From: an uncultured Clostridium sp.
GTDB lineage: Bacteria > Bacillota > Clostridia > TANB77 > CAG-508
DNA length: 52,416 bases
Direction of reading: 5' to 3'
Assembly (NCBI GenBank): GCA_948437895.1
Contig: CAOJKK010000008.1
Location: 1 to 52,416, forward strand
A program made the translations under genes and the position numbers. Each line of letters opens with the position of its first letter. Within the stretch, counting starts at the first letter, position 1. This document shows positions 9,687-18,457 of this stretch, one piece after another. The notes beneath the pieces are model-generated. The model saw only the letters and a list, made by a program, of their open reading frames with translations. It was not told where the DNA came from and ran no database searches.

Positions 9687-9929
9687 CTAGCAACAATTTT
9701 TCTTTTTATTACATATTAAGTTTATTATTCTCAATACCAATAATAATACTAAAGTAGCTAAGAATACTAATATTGCTCCTAAGTTTATTAAAACTAGTAT
9801 ACTTGTTACCGCTCCTATTAATAATCCAATTACAAAAGCAATTAGTATTGATAGAATGAATATTACTAAGTCTATACAACATCTTCTTTTTTTGTCTTTT
9901 TTAAAACATATATCTACTTGTGGTTCCAT
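9687..9929 (-). CDS. Small two-helix membrane protein with Cys-Cys ends
   Basis: 80 aa. A short basic N-terminus with CC at 17-18 precedes two hydrophobic helices (about 20-42 and 47-70), and the tail is KKKNCC. Start is supported by GGAGGTGC upstream. I do not recognise the family. It stands alone between spoIVB and asnB with its own terminator. The paired terminal cysteines suggest acylation, metal binding or disulfides, none of which can be settled from sequence. Confidence 0.65.
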   Translation of the reverse strand: MEPQVDICFKKDKKRRCCIDLVIFILSILIAFVIGLLIGAVTSILVLINLGAILVFLATLVLLLVLRIINLICNKKKNCC

Positions 9930-9999
9930 AATATAAAAGCACCTCCCTATTTTATTAGGATATACTATATATTATGATAGATTTCTACTTTTTGTGACA

Positions 10000-11220
10000 T
10001 TAACTTATTTCTCTTGATTGTTTTATCATTAAGTCTCCAAATACCCCATATCCTGTGCTAGGGTCATTTACTAATACATGTGTTACTGCTCCCACAAATT
10101 TATTGTCTTGTATTATTGGTGCTCCACTCATTCCGCTGCACTATCCCTCCTGTTAATTCTAATAACCTATCATCTGTTACTTTTATAAGCATGCTTTTGT
10201 TGTTTATATTGTTGTTTTTATATATTCTTGTTATCTCTATATCATATTCCTGTCTTACTCCATTTTCTATATCTAATAATATTTTTGCTTTTCCTGTTTT
10301 TATTTCTTCCCTAGTAGCTACCTCAATTTCATTATTACTACTAACACTTAATTTACTGTTATTACTTATACTTCCATAAATTCCAAAATCTGTATTAATA
10401 TTAACATTTCCAATTATTTCACCTCCGGACTATGCTTCCTTTTATCTCTCCAGGAATTCCTTCTTTTCCTTTGACAATTGAAGATATCTTTGATGTTACT
10501 AATTCTCCACTAGATATATTTATTAATTCATCTGTGTCTATATCAATTATACCATGTCCTAATGCCGCAAATTTATTTGTTGAAGGTTCATAATAGCTCA
10601 TTGTTCCAATTCCTGCCGCTCCGATCTCTCACCCATAGTCCTAATTTATATTCATTATCTTTAGTTTTTATAGGGGCTATAGTTGATACATACTCTTCTC
10701 CATCTCGTATATATTTTACATCTAATTTTTCGCCTTTTGAACCACTAACACAATTCAATAATTCAGATGTACAAGTAACTTCCTTTTGATTTATTTCTAC
10801 AATCATATCCCCTTCTTCAATTCCTGTATTCTCATATGGTTTTTGTCCATCAATCTCTGTCATTCCAACTACTAATACTCCACTTGTATATAGTTTTAAT
10901 CCTACTGAGTTCCCAAGAGGAATTACTTTTGCTTTTGGAATAGTATTAACTTCAACATCTTTAATATCTATTAAATTAAATAAACTTAGTGTTATCTTTT
11001 TCTTTTCCACTTTATTCTCATTATTAATAACAGTAGATGTTTCTATAGTTGAATACGCACTATCCCCCTCCCTTAGTGATACTCCTAAAACAGCACCTAA
11101 ATTCAGTTCTTCTCCTTTGAATAAAACAATACTACTAGGTATAGCGGTAATATTAGTTACATATACTAAAATCAAAAGTAGAAAAAATATTAAACAGATT
11201 CTTAAAAAATTCTTTTTCAT
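10000..11220 (-). CDS. spoIVB: SpoIVB serine peptidase (sigma-K checkpoint signal); three CGG +1 recoding sites
   Basis: Forespore-secreted S55 protease that triggers pro-sigma-K processing in the mother cell. The product is 405 aa after three skipped C bases (B. subtilis SpoIVB is about 425 aa). An N-terminal anchor (5-22), a PDZ domain (about 100-155) and the peptidase domain are visible: ALGHGI with the catalytic His, and GGIVQGMSGAPI with the catalytic Ser364, then [17 protein letters not shown]. The restored glycines are 200, 265 and 362, the last only two residues before the catalytic serine. Read without skipping, translation stops after 211 residues and lacks every catalytic residue. 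Start is ATG at MKKNF, behind AGGGAG. Neighbours are not the usual recN and spo0A. Confidence 0.92.
10132..10135 (-). other. CGG +1 recoding site (CGGA, Gly362) in spoIVB
   Basis: GTG-CAG-CGG-AAT-GAG becomes Val-Gln-Gly-Met-Ser-Gly when C is skipped, which is the catalytic serine motif of SpoIVB. Confidence 0.95.
10424..10427 (-). other. CGG +1 recoding site (CGGA, Gly265) in spoIVB
   Basis: ATA-GTC-CGG-AGG-TGA becomes Ile-Val-Gly-Gly-Glu-Ile when C is skipped; the zero frame stops two codons later. Confidence 0.93.
10620..10623 (-). other. CGG +1 recoding site (CGGA, Gly200) in spoIVB
   Basis: AGA-GAT-CGG-AGC becomes Arg-Asp-Gly-Ala-Ala-Gly-Ile-Gly-Thr when C is skipped, matching the W-V-R-D-x-x-A-G-I-G-T segment of the family. 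Confidence 0.94.
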
Positions 11221-11294
11221 AAAAATAATTCTCCCTACTTCTATGATAACCATTTTTTCATTTTTAAACCGTTTTCTACTGCATAAAAAATAAA

Positions 11295-11345
11295 GAAGGA
11301 GCTTAAATATGCAATCAAAATATAATCACATATTTAAGCCCCCTC
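11295..11345 (-). terminator. Terminator of the pilus operon
   Basis: CTTAAATATG (11302-11311) pairs with CATATTTAAG (11329-11338), extended by GGAG/CTCC. On the minus strand it is followed by TCCTTCTTTATTTTTT. It closes the leftward 12-gene cluster. Confidence 0.75.
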
Positions 11346-11382
11346 CTAAAATTTGAAATACTAAGAAATCAGTTTTTTTATT

Positions 11383-13185
11383 TTATCTAAATTCATGAGA
11401 AACATATCTTTCTCTAGCAAGTGCTGTTTTATAAGCCTTTTCTTGCCTTGTTCGTTTCTCCCCATTACTCTCAATATATAAGCTTCTTTGCACTAAGCAA
11501 TAATAGCACTCTTGATTTGCATGATTTTCATGTCTATAATAATATTTCATTTCATCATTTACCTCGTATGATCTAAGAGTATAATCTGTATTCCTATAGC
11601 CTATTATATTATTTCCAAGCATTTTTTCACAGTAAGGCATATGATAATATTCGTCGCTCTCTCCGCTAAGATATATTCCATCTGGATTTACATATTCATT
11701 ATTACTTGTGCTTGTTGCTACAGCATAATTGTTATAATATTTCATTCCTATTGGAATATTTTGTACAAATGTTATTATTGATACATTTCTTAAAATATGA
11801 TCCCAATCTGTTTCTGTAAGTACAGGTAATTGATAATCTCCTGCGGAATTACGGCTATATGATGTTATTGCTTGATTTAAATTGCTAATTAATGATTGTC
11901 TTATTACTTCTCTTTTATGCATATTAAATATAGAGCCTTCATTTTCAGGATTGTTTTTATCACTTATACTAAATATTTGACTTTCTTCAGCTCCATATAT
12001 AGATTTGTCTTCTTCTACATTCTGCATATTATTTATTGTTATATTTCCTAATTCTGCTTTAACCCAATCTGAAAACACTTTTGATTCATAATAATAATTT
12101 CTAGCACTAACATCTTTTTTTATATCTATATTTGGATGATTTTCTACTTTACTGTCAGGATTTCCTTTTTCTGTATAGTAAGCTCCTCTTTCTATATTTT
12201 TATCATTAACAGCATAATTACTTAATGCTTGATAATACTTTGTTCCATTTCTATTTACTACTATCTTATACTTTGGACTAATGTCAGATAAGTCTGTTCT
12301 TTCTCCTGTAGCACTTACTTGAAATGCAATGTTTCCATCAAAATATACTTTAGTATTGTCATCTGCATATACATATATATGTTCTTTAAGATAATTTCTA
12401 TCATTATAAGTATAATTAATTTTTTCTCTTATAGTTTCTGTGTTTGGCTCAGTAATACTAATACTATTAATTAAATAACCTGATTTAATTTGATATTTCC
12501 CATTTACTGTACCATATATAGTAATGTAGTTATCCAATGTATAATTTACTATTATATCTGTGTTTCCATTTTTATATCTTGCTGAATAAGATGCAAATGG
12601 TTTTAAGATATGTGAATATGTGGTTTTTGCTTTATCTGGATCCAATGTAAATGGTTGCCCATTATATTTATAAGAACTAGATTCACATTGGTATAAAATT
12701 TTTCCATCTTCTTTCTCATTATATCTATAACCAGATATAAGATTCCCTTTTCTTCCTTTTGCCAGATCTTCTGTCATAAATACTGCTACACCATTTTCAT
12801 CTTTTATAACTTCTCTTGTTTCTGCTGGAGAATATATATAATAACCATCATATAAAGTACAAGCAATTGCTGGTATATATGTTAATATATCTTCTCTACT
12901 TGCTCCACTTATTCCCAAACTATTTGCAAAAGATGTTGTGAATGTATTTATTGATGCCATTATATTTCTACGTTTTGAATCAGAAGTTTCATTATATGCA
13001 TTATTCCATTCAACTGTATTTATTTCAAATGCCTCTATTGCTTCTTTTGTAGAATCCAATAGTTTTGTATTATATGAGGTTTGCATATTTATTGTCTCAA
13101 CTTGAAGAGAGATGTAATATGAAAATACTAATATTATTGGTATTATTATAATTATAAATATTACTGATAAATTTGATAATTTCAT
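11383..13185 (-). CDS. Large anchored pilus-cluster protein of unknown function
   Basis: 600 aa, last gene of the pilus operon. A hydrophobic segment at 6-27 with a short basic start resembles a pilin-type anchor. The rest is a long extracytoplasmic region rich in Tyr, Asn and Ser, with a CYYC motif near residue 560 (NQECYYCLVQR) close to the basic C-terminus. No known domain was recognised. Its place behind the pilin-like genes suggests a tip adhesin or large minor pilin (inference). A strong hairpin stands between it and the preceding gene. Confidence 0.65.
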   Translation of the reverse strand: MKLSNLSVIFIIIIIPIILVFSYYISLQVETINMQTSYNTKLLDSTKEAIEAFEINTVEWNNAYNETSDSKRRNIMASINTFTTSFANSLGISGASREDILTYIPAIACTLYDGYYIYSPAETREVIKDENGVAVFMTEDLAKGRKGNLISGYRYNEKEDGKILYQCESSSYKYNGQPFTLDPDKAKTTYSHILKPFASYSARYKNGNTDIIVNYTLDNYITIYGTVNGKYQIKSGYLINSISITEPNTETIREKINYTYNDRNYLKEHIYVYADDNTKVYFDGNIAFQVSATGERTDLSDISPKYKIVVNRNGTKYYQALSNYAVNDKNIERGAYYTEKGNPDSKVENHPNIDIKKDVSARNYYYESKVFSDWVKAELGNITINNMQNVEEDKSIYGAEESQIFSISDKNNPENEGSIFNMHKREVIRQSLISNLNQAITSYSRNSAGDYQLPVLTETDWDHILRNVSIITFVQNIPIGMKYYNNYAVATSTSNNEYVNPDGIYLSGESDEYYHMPYCEKMLGNNIIGYRNTDYTLRSYEVNDEMKYYYRHENHANQECYYCLVQRSLYIESNGEKRTRQEKAYKTALARERYVSHEFR

Positions 13186-13213
13186 TTTTTCACCTCATTT
13201 TATATTCTAAGAA

Positions 13214-13265
13214 AGTGAGATTTAAAATGGAATCTATATTCTAAACTTCCATTTCACCTCTCACT
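13214..13265 (-). other. Intercistronic hairpin after the 178-aa pilin-like gene
   Basis: AGTGAGA (13214-13220) pairs with TCTCACT (13259-13265), and inside it AAATGGAA pairs with TTCCATTT. No long T-run follows. It is more likely an RNA-processing or partial-termination element, giving unequal expression of the genes on its two sides (inference). Confidence 0.55.
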
Positions 13266-13290
13266 TCATAATCTCACATTCTAATTATTA

Positions 13291-13827
13291 TTATCTTCCA
13301 CTATTTACAACCATACTTGAGTCTGATGATGCCAATTCATATGTACCTTGTCCTGTTACTTTAAAAGCAAATGTTCTTAGTGATTGTGCAAATGTCTTAT
13401 TTGTATTTTTTACTGTTACTATTATATAATCACCTTTTTTTAATGGATAATTTGTAGTATCACCTGTAGTAGGATTATACATATAATTCAAGATCTCTTG
13501 TGTAAATGTTGAATAACGTACATTTTCTCCTATTAAATCACCTGAAGTAATAGTTGCTTTTTTACCAGGATTCTCATCTAAGTGTTGAACTTCAATTGTT
13601 ATATCAAATGTATTTCCAGTAGCCGCTAATTTTTGTTCAAGTGCCTCATAATCAATTGGTTTTATTGAACCTGCATTTGATACTGTATCTACAAATTCTG
13701 ATACCGCTGTATCCCAAACATTTTGTGCTATCTTATCGTTTTTTTCTGATACTGACATTAATGGTACAAGAAACATTAATGTTGCTGCTAAAAATATAGC
13801 TATAATAGTTATCAATGTATCACTCAT
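13291..13827 (-). CDS. Pilin-like anchored protein, candidate major subunit
   Basis: 178 aa. The start MSDTLITIIAIFLAATLMF gives an immediate hydrophobic helix without a long leader, then a mixed extracytoplasmic domain rich in Thr, Ser and Asn. It is the only small gene of the cluster flanked on both sides by strong hairpins, a pattern often seen around abundantly expressed subunits. I do not recognise a named family. A pilin or pseudopilin role is inferred from topology and location next to the CpaF and TadB/C-like genes. Confidence 0.65.
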   Translation of the reverse strand: MSDTLITIIAIFLAATLMFLVPLMSVSEKNDKIAQNVWDTAVSEFVDTVSNAGSIKPIDYEALEQKLAATGNTFDITIEVQHLDENPGKKATITSGDLIGENVRYSTFTQEILNYMYNPTTGDTTNYPLKKGDYIIVTVKNTNKTFAQSLRTFAFKVTGQGTYELASSDSSMVVNSGR

Positions 13828-13884
13828 ATTAACATCCTCCTTAATGGTTTTGATTATATCTTCTAATAATATTTGTTTTATATC

Positions 13885-13973
13885 TAATTAATAGTGAATA
13901 ATGAACATAGATCTATTCATCATTCATTATTAATTAGTTCGATTAGGCAGAGGCAAAGCTCTGTAATCTAATC
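13885..13973 (-). other. Two hairpins upstream of the candidate major pilin gene
   Basis: A long imperfect palindrome (13885-13936; arms TAATTAATA and TATTAATTA with AATGA/TCATT inside) is followed by a hairpin GATTAG...CTAATC with an inner CAGAG/CTCTG stem (13941-13973), which overlaps the stop codon of the preceding gene. They lie in the longest intergenic gap of the operon. Confidence 0.55.
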
Positions 13974-14498
13974 AACTAATTTATATGTTATATATACTTT
14001 TTTTCCCCCAGATGATAATGTTATTTCAGTATCATCTTCCCCAACTTCATATATTCCACTAATTGGTACTTCTACAAATTCTTCCACAAATTTATGGCTA
14101 GCATACGGCTTTAATATTTTATTTATAAAGTTCTCTATCATATTCTCTGCTTCTTTTTGTGTAGATGGTGATTGATTTAATTCAAATTTGTCTAAATCTT
14201 CTTTTGACAAATTCAAATCAAATTTATATGTATCTTTATCACTGTTGCCCAATTTAATAGTTATACATAGTGATTCTTTATAGTACTTATATAAAGTTGA
14301 AATAATATCAGAAGTTGAAACTACTCTATTTTTTTCTTTTGAGTCCAACCTATCATAAAAATTAGTTTTATCTGCATAAAACAAAATATGATCTGATGTT
14401 GTTTTTGCTTGTGATATTAGTGAAAAAGCCACTGTGATTGCAATTACAAATACAAATATTGCAAATGCAATTTTTAATGCGTCTGTTGCGTTTTCCAT
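13968..14498 (-). CDS. Pilin-like anchored protein (MENA family)
   Basis: 176 aa. Begins MENATDALKIAFAIFVFVIA, the same start as three other genes in this operon: Met-Glu-Asn-Ala followed by a hydrophobic helix to about residue 28. The remainder is a mixed alpha/beta extracytoplasmic domain (DKTNFYDRLDSKEK) with an acidic C-terminus. This resembles class III or TadE/F-like signal-anchor pilins in layout, though no prepilin cleavage motif of the usual G-[FT]-x4-E type is obvious. Function is inferred from the cluster. Confidence 0.65.
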   Translation of the reverse strand: MENATDALKIAFAIFVFVIAITVAFSLISQAKTTSDHILFYADKTNFYDRLDSKEKNRVVSTSDIISTLYKYYKESLCITIKLGNSDKDTYKFDLNLSKEDLDKFELNQSPSTQKEAENMIENFINKILKPYASHKFVEEFVEVPISGIYEVGEDDTEITLSSGGKKVYITYKLVD

Positions 14499-14511
14499 AA
14501 CTTATCCTCTA

Positions 14512-14895
14512 TTATTTTACATTTATTTCATAGATATAGCCTTTTTCTGTATTTTTTTCGCTTCCAGTTGCATATTTTAATGTTACTGTGTAATTTTTAG
14601 TAGCTACTAATGAAGCTGCTGAAGTTGTTCCTGTAACTGAAACCTGATGTATCTCATCAGTTGCATTACTTGCATTTACTGTATTATAAAGACTTCTTAT
14701 TTCTGATCCTTTTTTTGTTCCTTCATATGGTGTGAATTGGCTATTAAAAGTTTGGATCTTTTGGCTATTCATTCCTGAAACACCTGTTGATGTTACGTCT
14801 CTTCCTGAATTAATTAAAATTATTCCTATGCTAATTAATAGTATTGATATTAATATAGCTCCTGCAATGATTAAAGCTTTTGATGCATTCTCCAT
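14512..14895 (-). CDS. Pilin-like anchored protein (MENA family)
   Basis: 127 aa. Begins MENASKALIIAGAILISILL and has a helix to about residue 30, followed by GMNSQKIQTFNSQFTPYEG. That block resembles the FNTNF/FNKSY stretch of its paralogues, so the family shares a short motif (F-N-x-x-[FY]-x-x-[YF]) just after the anchor. 13 bases separate it from the next gene. Likely a minor pilin or assembly factor; not a recognised named family. Confidence 0.65.
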   Translation of the reverse strand: MENASKALIIAGAILISILLISIGIILINSGRDVTSTGVSGMNSQKIQTFNSQFTPYEGTKKGSEIRSLYNTVNASNATDEIHQVSVTGTTSAASLVATKNYTVTLKYATGSEKNTEKGYIYEINVK

Positions 14896-14964
14896 AATTT
14901 TTTCCTCCTTTGAATATTGTTTATTTTATCTTTAGCATTTCCACACTAAAACATTAAAAACTAT

Positions 14965-15393
14965 TTATAATTCTTCAAAAACTAATTTTGATATTTTGCC
15001 TGTTTTCTTGTGATATTCAATATTTACACATTTAAACCTAATTAAGTTAAAGTTTTTAACAAATGCTGTCATTTGATTATTATATATTTCTTCCATTGGA
15101 TATGTTTTATCTATTGTTGTCATTTTTAAATCAATTTTTATACTATTAATTCCATTTTCTATATAATATCCTCTTTCATCTTTTTGTACTTGATTTCTTT
15201 CGTTATTATCAATTGATTTACTTATTAGAGTTGCTAAATCTGTACCTAATATTTCATTATTTATATATTTTTCATATTCCATATTTTCTTTTTTTATTTC
15301 ACTTTTTTCAGCTTTTATATCTATTAAAATTACACATGTAATACATATTATGATAAAAATAACTGCTAACACTATAAAAAAAGTTTGTTTCAT
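14965..15393 (-). CDS. Anchored accessory protein of the pilus cluster
   Basis: 142 aa. A hydrophobic helix (5-26, MKQTFFIVLAVIFIIICITC start) is followed by a charged extracytoplasmic domain. It lacks the MENA start, so it is probably a different accessory subunit, but its C-terminal phrase CVNIEYHKKTGKISKLVF resembles CENVEYSQITGRVNKMTF in the paralogue at 15921-16337. Thus the C-terminal fold is shared across the group. No named family recognised. Confidence 0.6.
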   Translation of the reverse strand: MKQTFFIVLAVIFIIICITCVILIDIKAEKSEIKKENMEYEKYINNEILGTDLATLISKSIDNNERNQVQKDERGYYIENGINSIKIDLKMTTIDKTYPMEEIYNNQMTAFVKNFNLIRFKCVNIEYHKKTGKISKLVFEEL

Positions 15394-15456
15394 TATATGT
15401 CTCCTCCTTCAATTATACTGTTTTTTATTACAATATGCAACATTTTTTATAACTTT

Positions 15457-15891
15457 TTATTTGTTAGTAACCATAAAATTTATTGATTTTATCTTTCCAA
15501 TTTCATTTCCCTCAGTAAAATAATTCTGATCTGTTATATTACCACATTTAAACTTCTTATTTGAATACTCTTTTATTAATTTTGTAGTATCTCCCTTAGA
15601 CACTATGTTTCCTTCTCCTTGTATTATAACTTTAATATCAGTTTCTGTTTGTTCTTTATACTGTTTAGCAAAATTAGCAAGTGTAACTATTTCTTGTATT
15701 GAAATATCTGTTTTTCCTTCAAACTTTAGAAAATTTGTATTGAATTTTTGTATTTCTGTTGCTTGTAATGTTTGATCATATGTCTGTCCTAATTCACCAT
15801 AGTTAGAAAATATAACAACTGCTATTGCTATTATAAGCATTGCTATTAATATACCACCAGATATTAGCAATGCGTTTGATGCATTCTCCAT
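15457..15891 (-). CDS. Pilin-like anchored protein (MENA family)
   Basis: 144 aa. Starts MENASNALLISGGILIAMLI with one hydrophobic helix, then EIQKFNTNFLKFEG and a C-terminal segment ending KIKSINFMVTNK. The paralogous layout (anchor, F-N-x-x-[FY] block, beta-rich C-terminus with a conserved K-C-x-N-[IV]) points to repeated duplication within the operon. Function inferred as pilus subunit or assembly component. Confidence 0.65.
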   Translation of the reverse strand: MENASNALLISGGILIAMLIIAIAVVIFSNYGELGQTYDQTLQATEIQKFNTNFLKFEGKTDISIQEIVTLANFAKQYKEQTETDIKVIIQGEGNIVSKGDTTKLIKEYSNKKFKCGNITDQNYFTEGNEIGKIKSINFMVTNK

Positions 15892-15920
15892 AACCTATCT
15901 CCTCAAACTTATCTGTTATC

Positions 15921-16337
15921 TTATATTGAAACCTTCTTAAAAGTCATTTTATTTACTCTTCCTGTTATCTGACTATATTCTACATTTTCACATTTAAAAA
16001 TAGTCATTTTAAATTCTTGATCACGACTTACTTGAATGCTATTTCCTTTTTCATCTAATACTTTTATATCTATTTTATACTCTGCATTGTCTTTATTCTT
16101 TGTATTATTATCTTCAGCTTTATTATATACAGATATCACATCTGTCCCATACATTCTGCTCTTGTTATATGATAAATAGCTTTTATTGAATTCAGCTGTT
16201 TGCTCTGCTAGTGTTCTTCTCTCCTCGCTTTCAGCTATGCCTGTCATAGATGAAGCTACATACACAACTAATGATAATATCATCATTGCAAGTAGTATAC
16301 TACCTGCAATAATCAATGCTTTTGATGCATTCTCCAT
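15921..16337 (-). CDS. Pilin-like anchored protein (MENA family)
   Basis: 138 aa. Starts MENASKALIIAGSILLAMMI, followed by EQTAEFNKSYLSYNKSRMYG and a C-terminal block with FKCENVEYSQITGRVNKM. It lies 12 bases after the TadB/C-like membrane protein, the first of the pilin-like genes in the transcript. An exported, membrane-anchored subunit is inferred. Confidence 0.65.
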   Translation of the reverse strand: MENASKALIIAGSILLAMMILSLVVYVASSMTGIAESEERRTLAEQTAEFNKSYLSYNKSRMYGTDVISVYNKAEDNNTKNKDNAEYKIDIKVLDEKGNSIQVSRDQEFKMTIFKCENVEYSQITGRVNKMTFKKVSI

Positions 16338-16349
16338 AAATTTTCTCCT

Positions 16350-18425
16350 TTACATCATTGTAGACATAGTACCAAATGCATTTGTCATACTTAACAATCC
16401 TATTACTACTAATGGCACAATTAAGTATCCTACAAATAATCCTATCATTGGAGTAAATCCAATTGCTTTTCCTATCATACCTTTTCTTTTTATTAATCTC
16501 TCATTTGACTCTTTTCTCTTCTCTTGATAATATTCTCTTTCATTATCTAGTTCGTCAAATGCTTCATTAATAGGTATTTTTTCTACTGCTGATTGCAAAC
16601 CTTCTACTATACGTATCATTTGCTCAAAATTAATTTCATTTTTTAATTCTTCTAATGCTTCCCAAGCTCCTGCCTCATAGTTATTAACACATTTTGTTAT
16701 TGGCTCTCTAAATATATTAGAATATCTCTCAAGCCATTCTAATATCATTTCAACATTAACTCTTTCAATTTTCATAAGCATTAATATAATTGTTTGGAAT
16801 TGCATTACTTCATTTTCTATTTCTAATTTTCTCATTACTTTTTGGAACATTAAAATCCATTTTGGTGCAAAATATCCAGCAAGTGCAAATACACATGCAA
16901 GTAACCATTCAAACCATTTTAAATATTCTTTGTTTACAACCTTTAGTTTTCCATCAATTCTTTTTGCTGCCACTTCTATTTCTTTGTCAGTTGCATCTTT
17001 ATAGTATTCTGAAAATTTCACTTCTACCTTAACTTGATCTAATGTAAGTTTTTGCCCCTTTAATCTATCTAAGAAATAGTTGTCTTGCTCTGTAAGTGCA
17101 ATTGCATTTTTTTCTTCTCTTTCAGTCATAGTTCCAAGTATATTATATTCTGATGTTGGATTTTCATATATAAAATCAGATGCTACATTATGCATTTGAG
17201 TAAATATGAATAGTGATGCTACAAATACTGATATACATGTTACAATTCTATTCACATAGAATGCTTCCATTTTTTGTTTTGATGCTGCATCTTTCAAAAG
17301 ATTAACATCTTTTTTATATTCTTTTGTTCTCTTTTTAGGTATAAATAGATCAACTATTTTTTTCACTATTGCATTTTTATATATCTTCATTTGCCAACAA
17401 TTATTTGGATCTCTGTAATCATTACCTCTTGATGTATTATCTTTAAGTTTTCTTGTTAATAGATAACATATAAATGTTACTATTACTAACAATAATTGAA
17501 TTAAAAATCCTAATTTTCCATTATAAAAACTAGAAGTAAATGAAAAATTATTTACTGCCCAATTTTTCAAAGGTTCCATACATAATACTGGAACTAGAGC
17601 AATCACTGATAAACTTTGAAATACATAATCTAATTTTTCTCTCTTCAAAATTTCTAATTGCATTTCTTCTGTTATATTATTTAAGTTTTTTAAATATAGT
17701 GATGCACCATTGCTATCTGTTCTATCACCAAATTCTCTTGTTAAAAATGATACACCTGCAAACTCTTTTAAATAACTATTTGGTGCTATATCATAGTATT
17801 TCTCAAGCTCTGTCTCTGGATCATCTGATGTTAATATCTCATATATTTTTTCTCCCTGTCTTGAGATTTCTAATTGATCTTTTTGTGATACCTCATATAT
17901 AGCTTCTTCAACCATATTAAATTCATGATATGCATGTCTTATTTCTGCAAAAAATCCAACTTGTTGTTTTAATAGTTTTGTATCTAATTTATCAACCATT
18001 CCTGCCATTATTGTTTCAATTAAGAATACCTCAAAAAGAAGTAATATTGATAATAACAATGTATCTCTATGAGTTAACACTATTATAAATATTGTAAGTG
18101 GCACTATTATAAGAATTGCATTTATCATGATTTTTGATGTTTGCCTTCTTGTTAAATATTCGTCATCTACATTTATAATTTCTAGTTTTCTTCTTAATTT
18201 TGCTACATATCTTTTTAGAAATGGTATTCTTATAAGATAAATATATACTTTTTGGTATAATATATCTGAAGTGAATTTCTTTTCTTTTGTACCTTCTCTT
18301 AATTGTCTTATCCTTTTAAACTCACTTTTATTTAACATTTTTTGCATGATGAAATAAGCTATTATTACAAATACAAATAGCCCGCCACTTATTCCCATTA
18401 TATAAAATAATGTTTGATTTGACAT
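16350..18425 (-). CDS. TadB/TadC-like inner-membrane platform protein (fused, 691 aa)
   Basis: Membrane platform of a Tad/type II secretion-like machine, expected to couple CpaF ATPase motion to pilin extraction. Length is about twice that of a TadB or TadC protein. It has an N-terminal helix (6-28), a pair near residues 105-145, a central pair (about 270-335), a helix near 395-415, one near 510-530, and C-terminal helices near 650-690. T2SSF-like stretches are seen twice: the helical block around FNMVEEAIYEVSQ and the one around ERVNVEMILEWLERYSNIF. This suggests TadB and TadC halves in one chain (inference). Located directly after cpaF. Confidence 0.75.
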   Translation of the reverse strand: MSNQTLFYIMGISGGLFVFVIIAYFIMQKMLNKSEFKRIRQLREGTKEKKFTSDILYQKVYIYLIRIPFLKRYVAKLRRKLEIINVDDEYLTRRQTSKIMINAILIIVPLTIFIIVLTHRDTLLLSILLLFEVFLIETIMAGMVDKLDTKLLKQQVGFFAEIRHAYHEFNMVEEAIYEVSQKDQLEISRQGEKIYEILTSDDPETELEKYYDIAPNSYLKEFAGVSFLTREFGDRTDSNGASLYLKNLNNITEEMQLEILKREKLDYVFQSLSVIALVPVLCMEPLKNWAVNNFSFTSSFYNGKLGFLIQLLLVIVTFICYLLTRKLKDNTSRGNDYRDPNNCWQMKIYKNAIVKKIVDLFIPKKRTKEYKKDVNLLKDAASKQKMEAFYVNRIVTCISVFVASLFIFTQMHNVASDFIYENPTSEYNILGTMTEREEKNAIALTEQDNYFLDRLKGQKLTLDQVKVEVKFSEYYKDATDKEIEVAAKRIDGKLKVVNKEYLKWFEWLLACVFALAGYFAPKWILMFQKVMRKLEIENEVMQFQTIILMLMKIERVNVEMILEWLERYSNIFREPITKCVNNYEAGAWEALEELKNEINFEQMIRIVEGLQSAVEKIPINEAFDELDNEREYYQEKRKESNERLIKRKGMIGKAIGFTPMIGLFVGYLIVPLVVIGLLSMTNAFGTMSTMM

Positions 18426-18457
18426 GGTTTATTTCACCTCTTACTTGTTATATGGTA

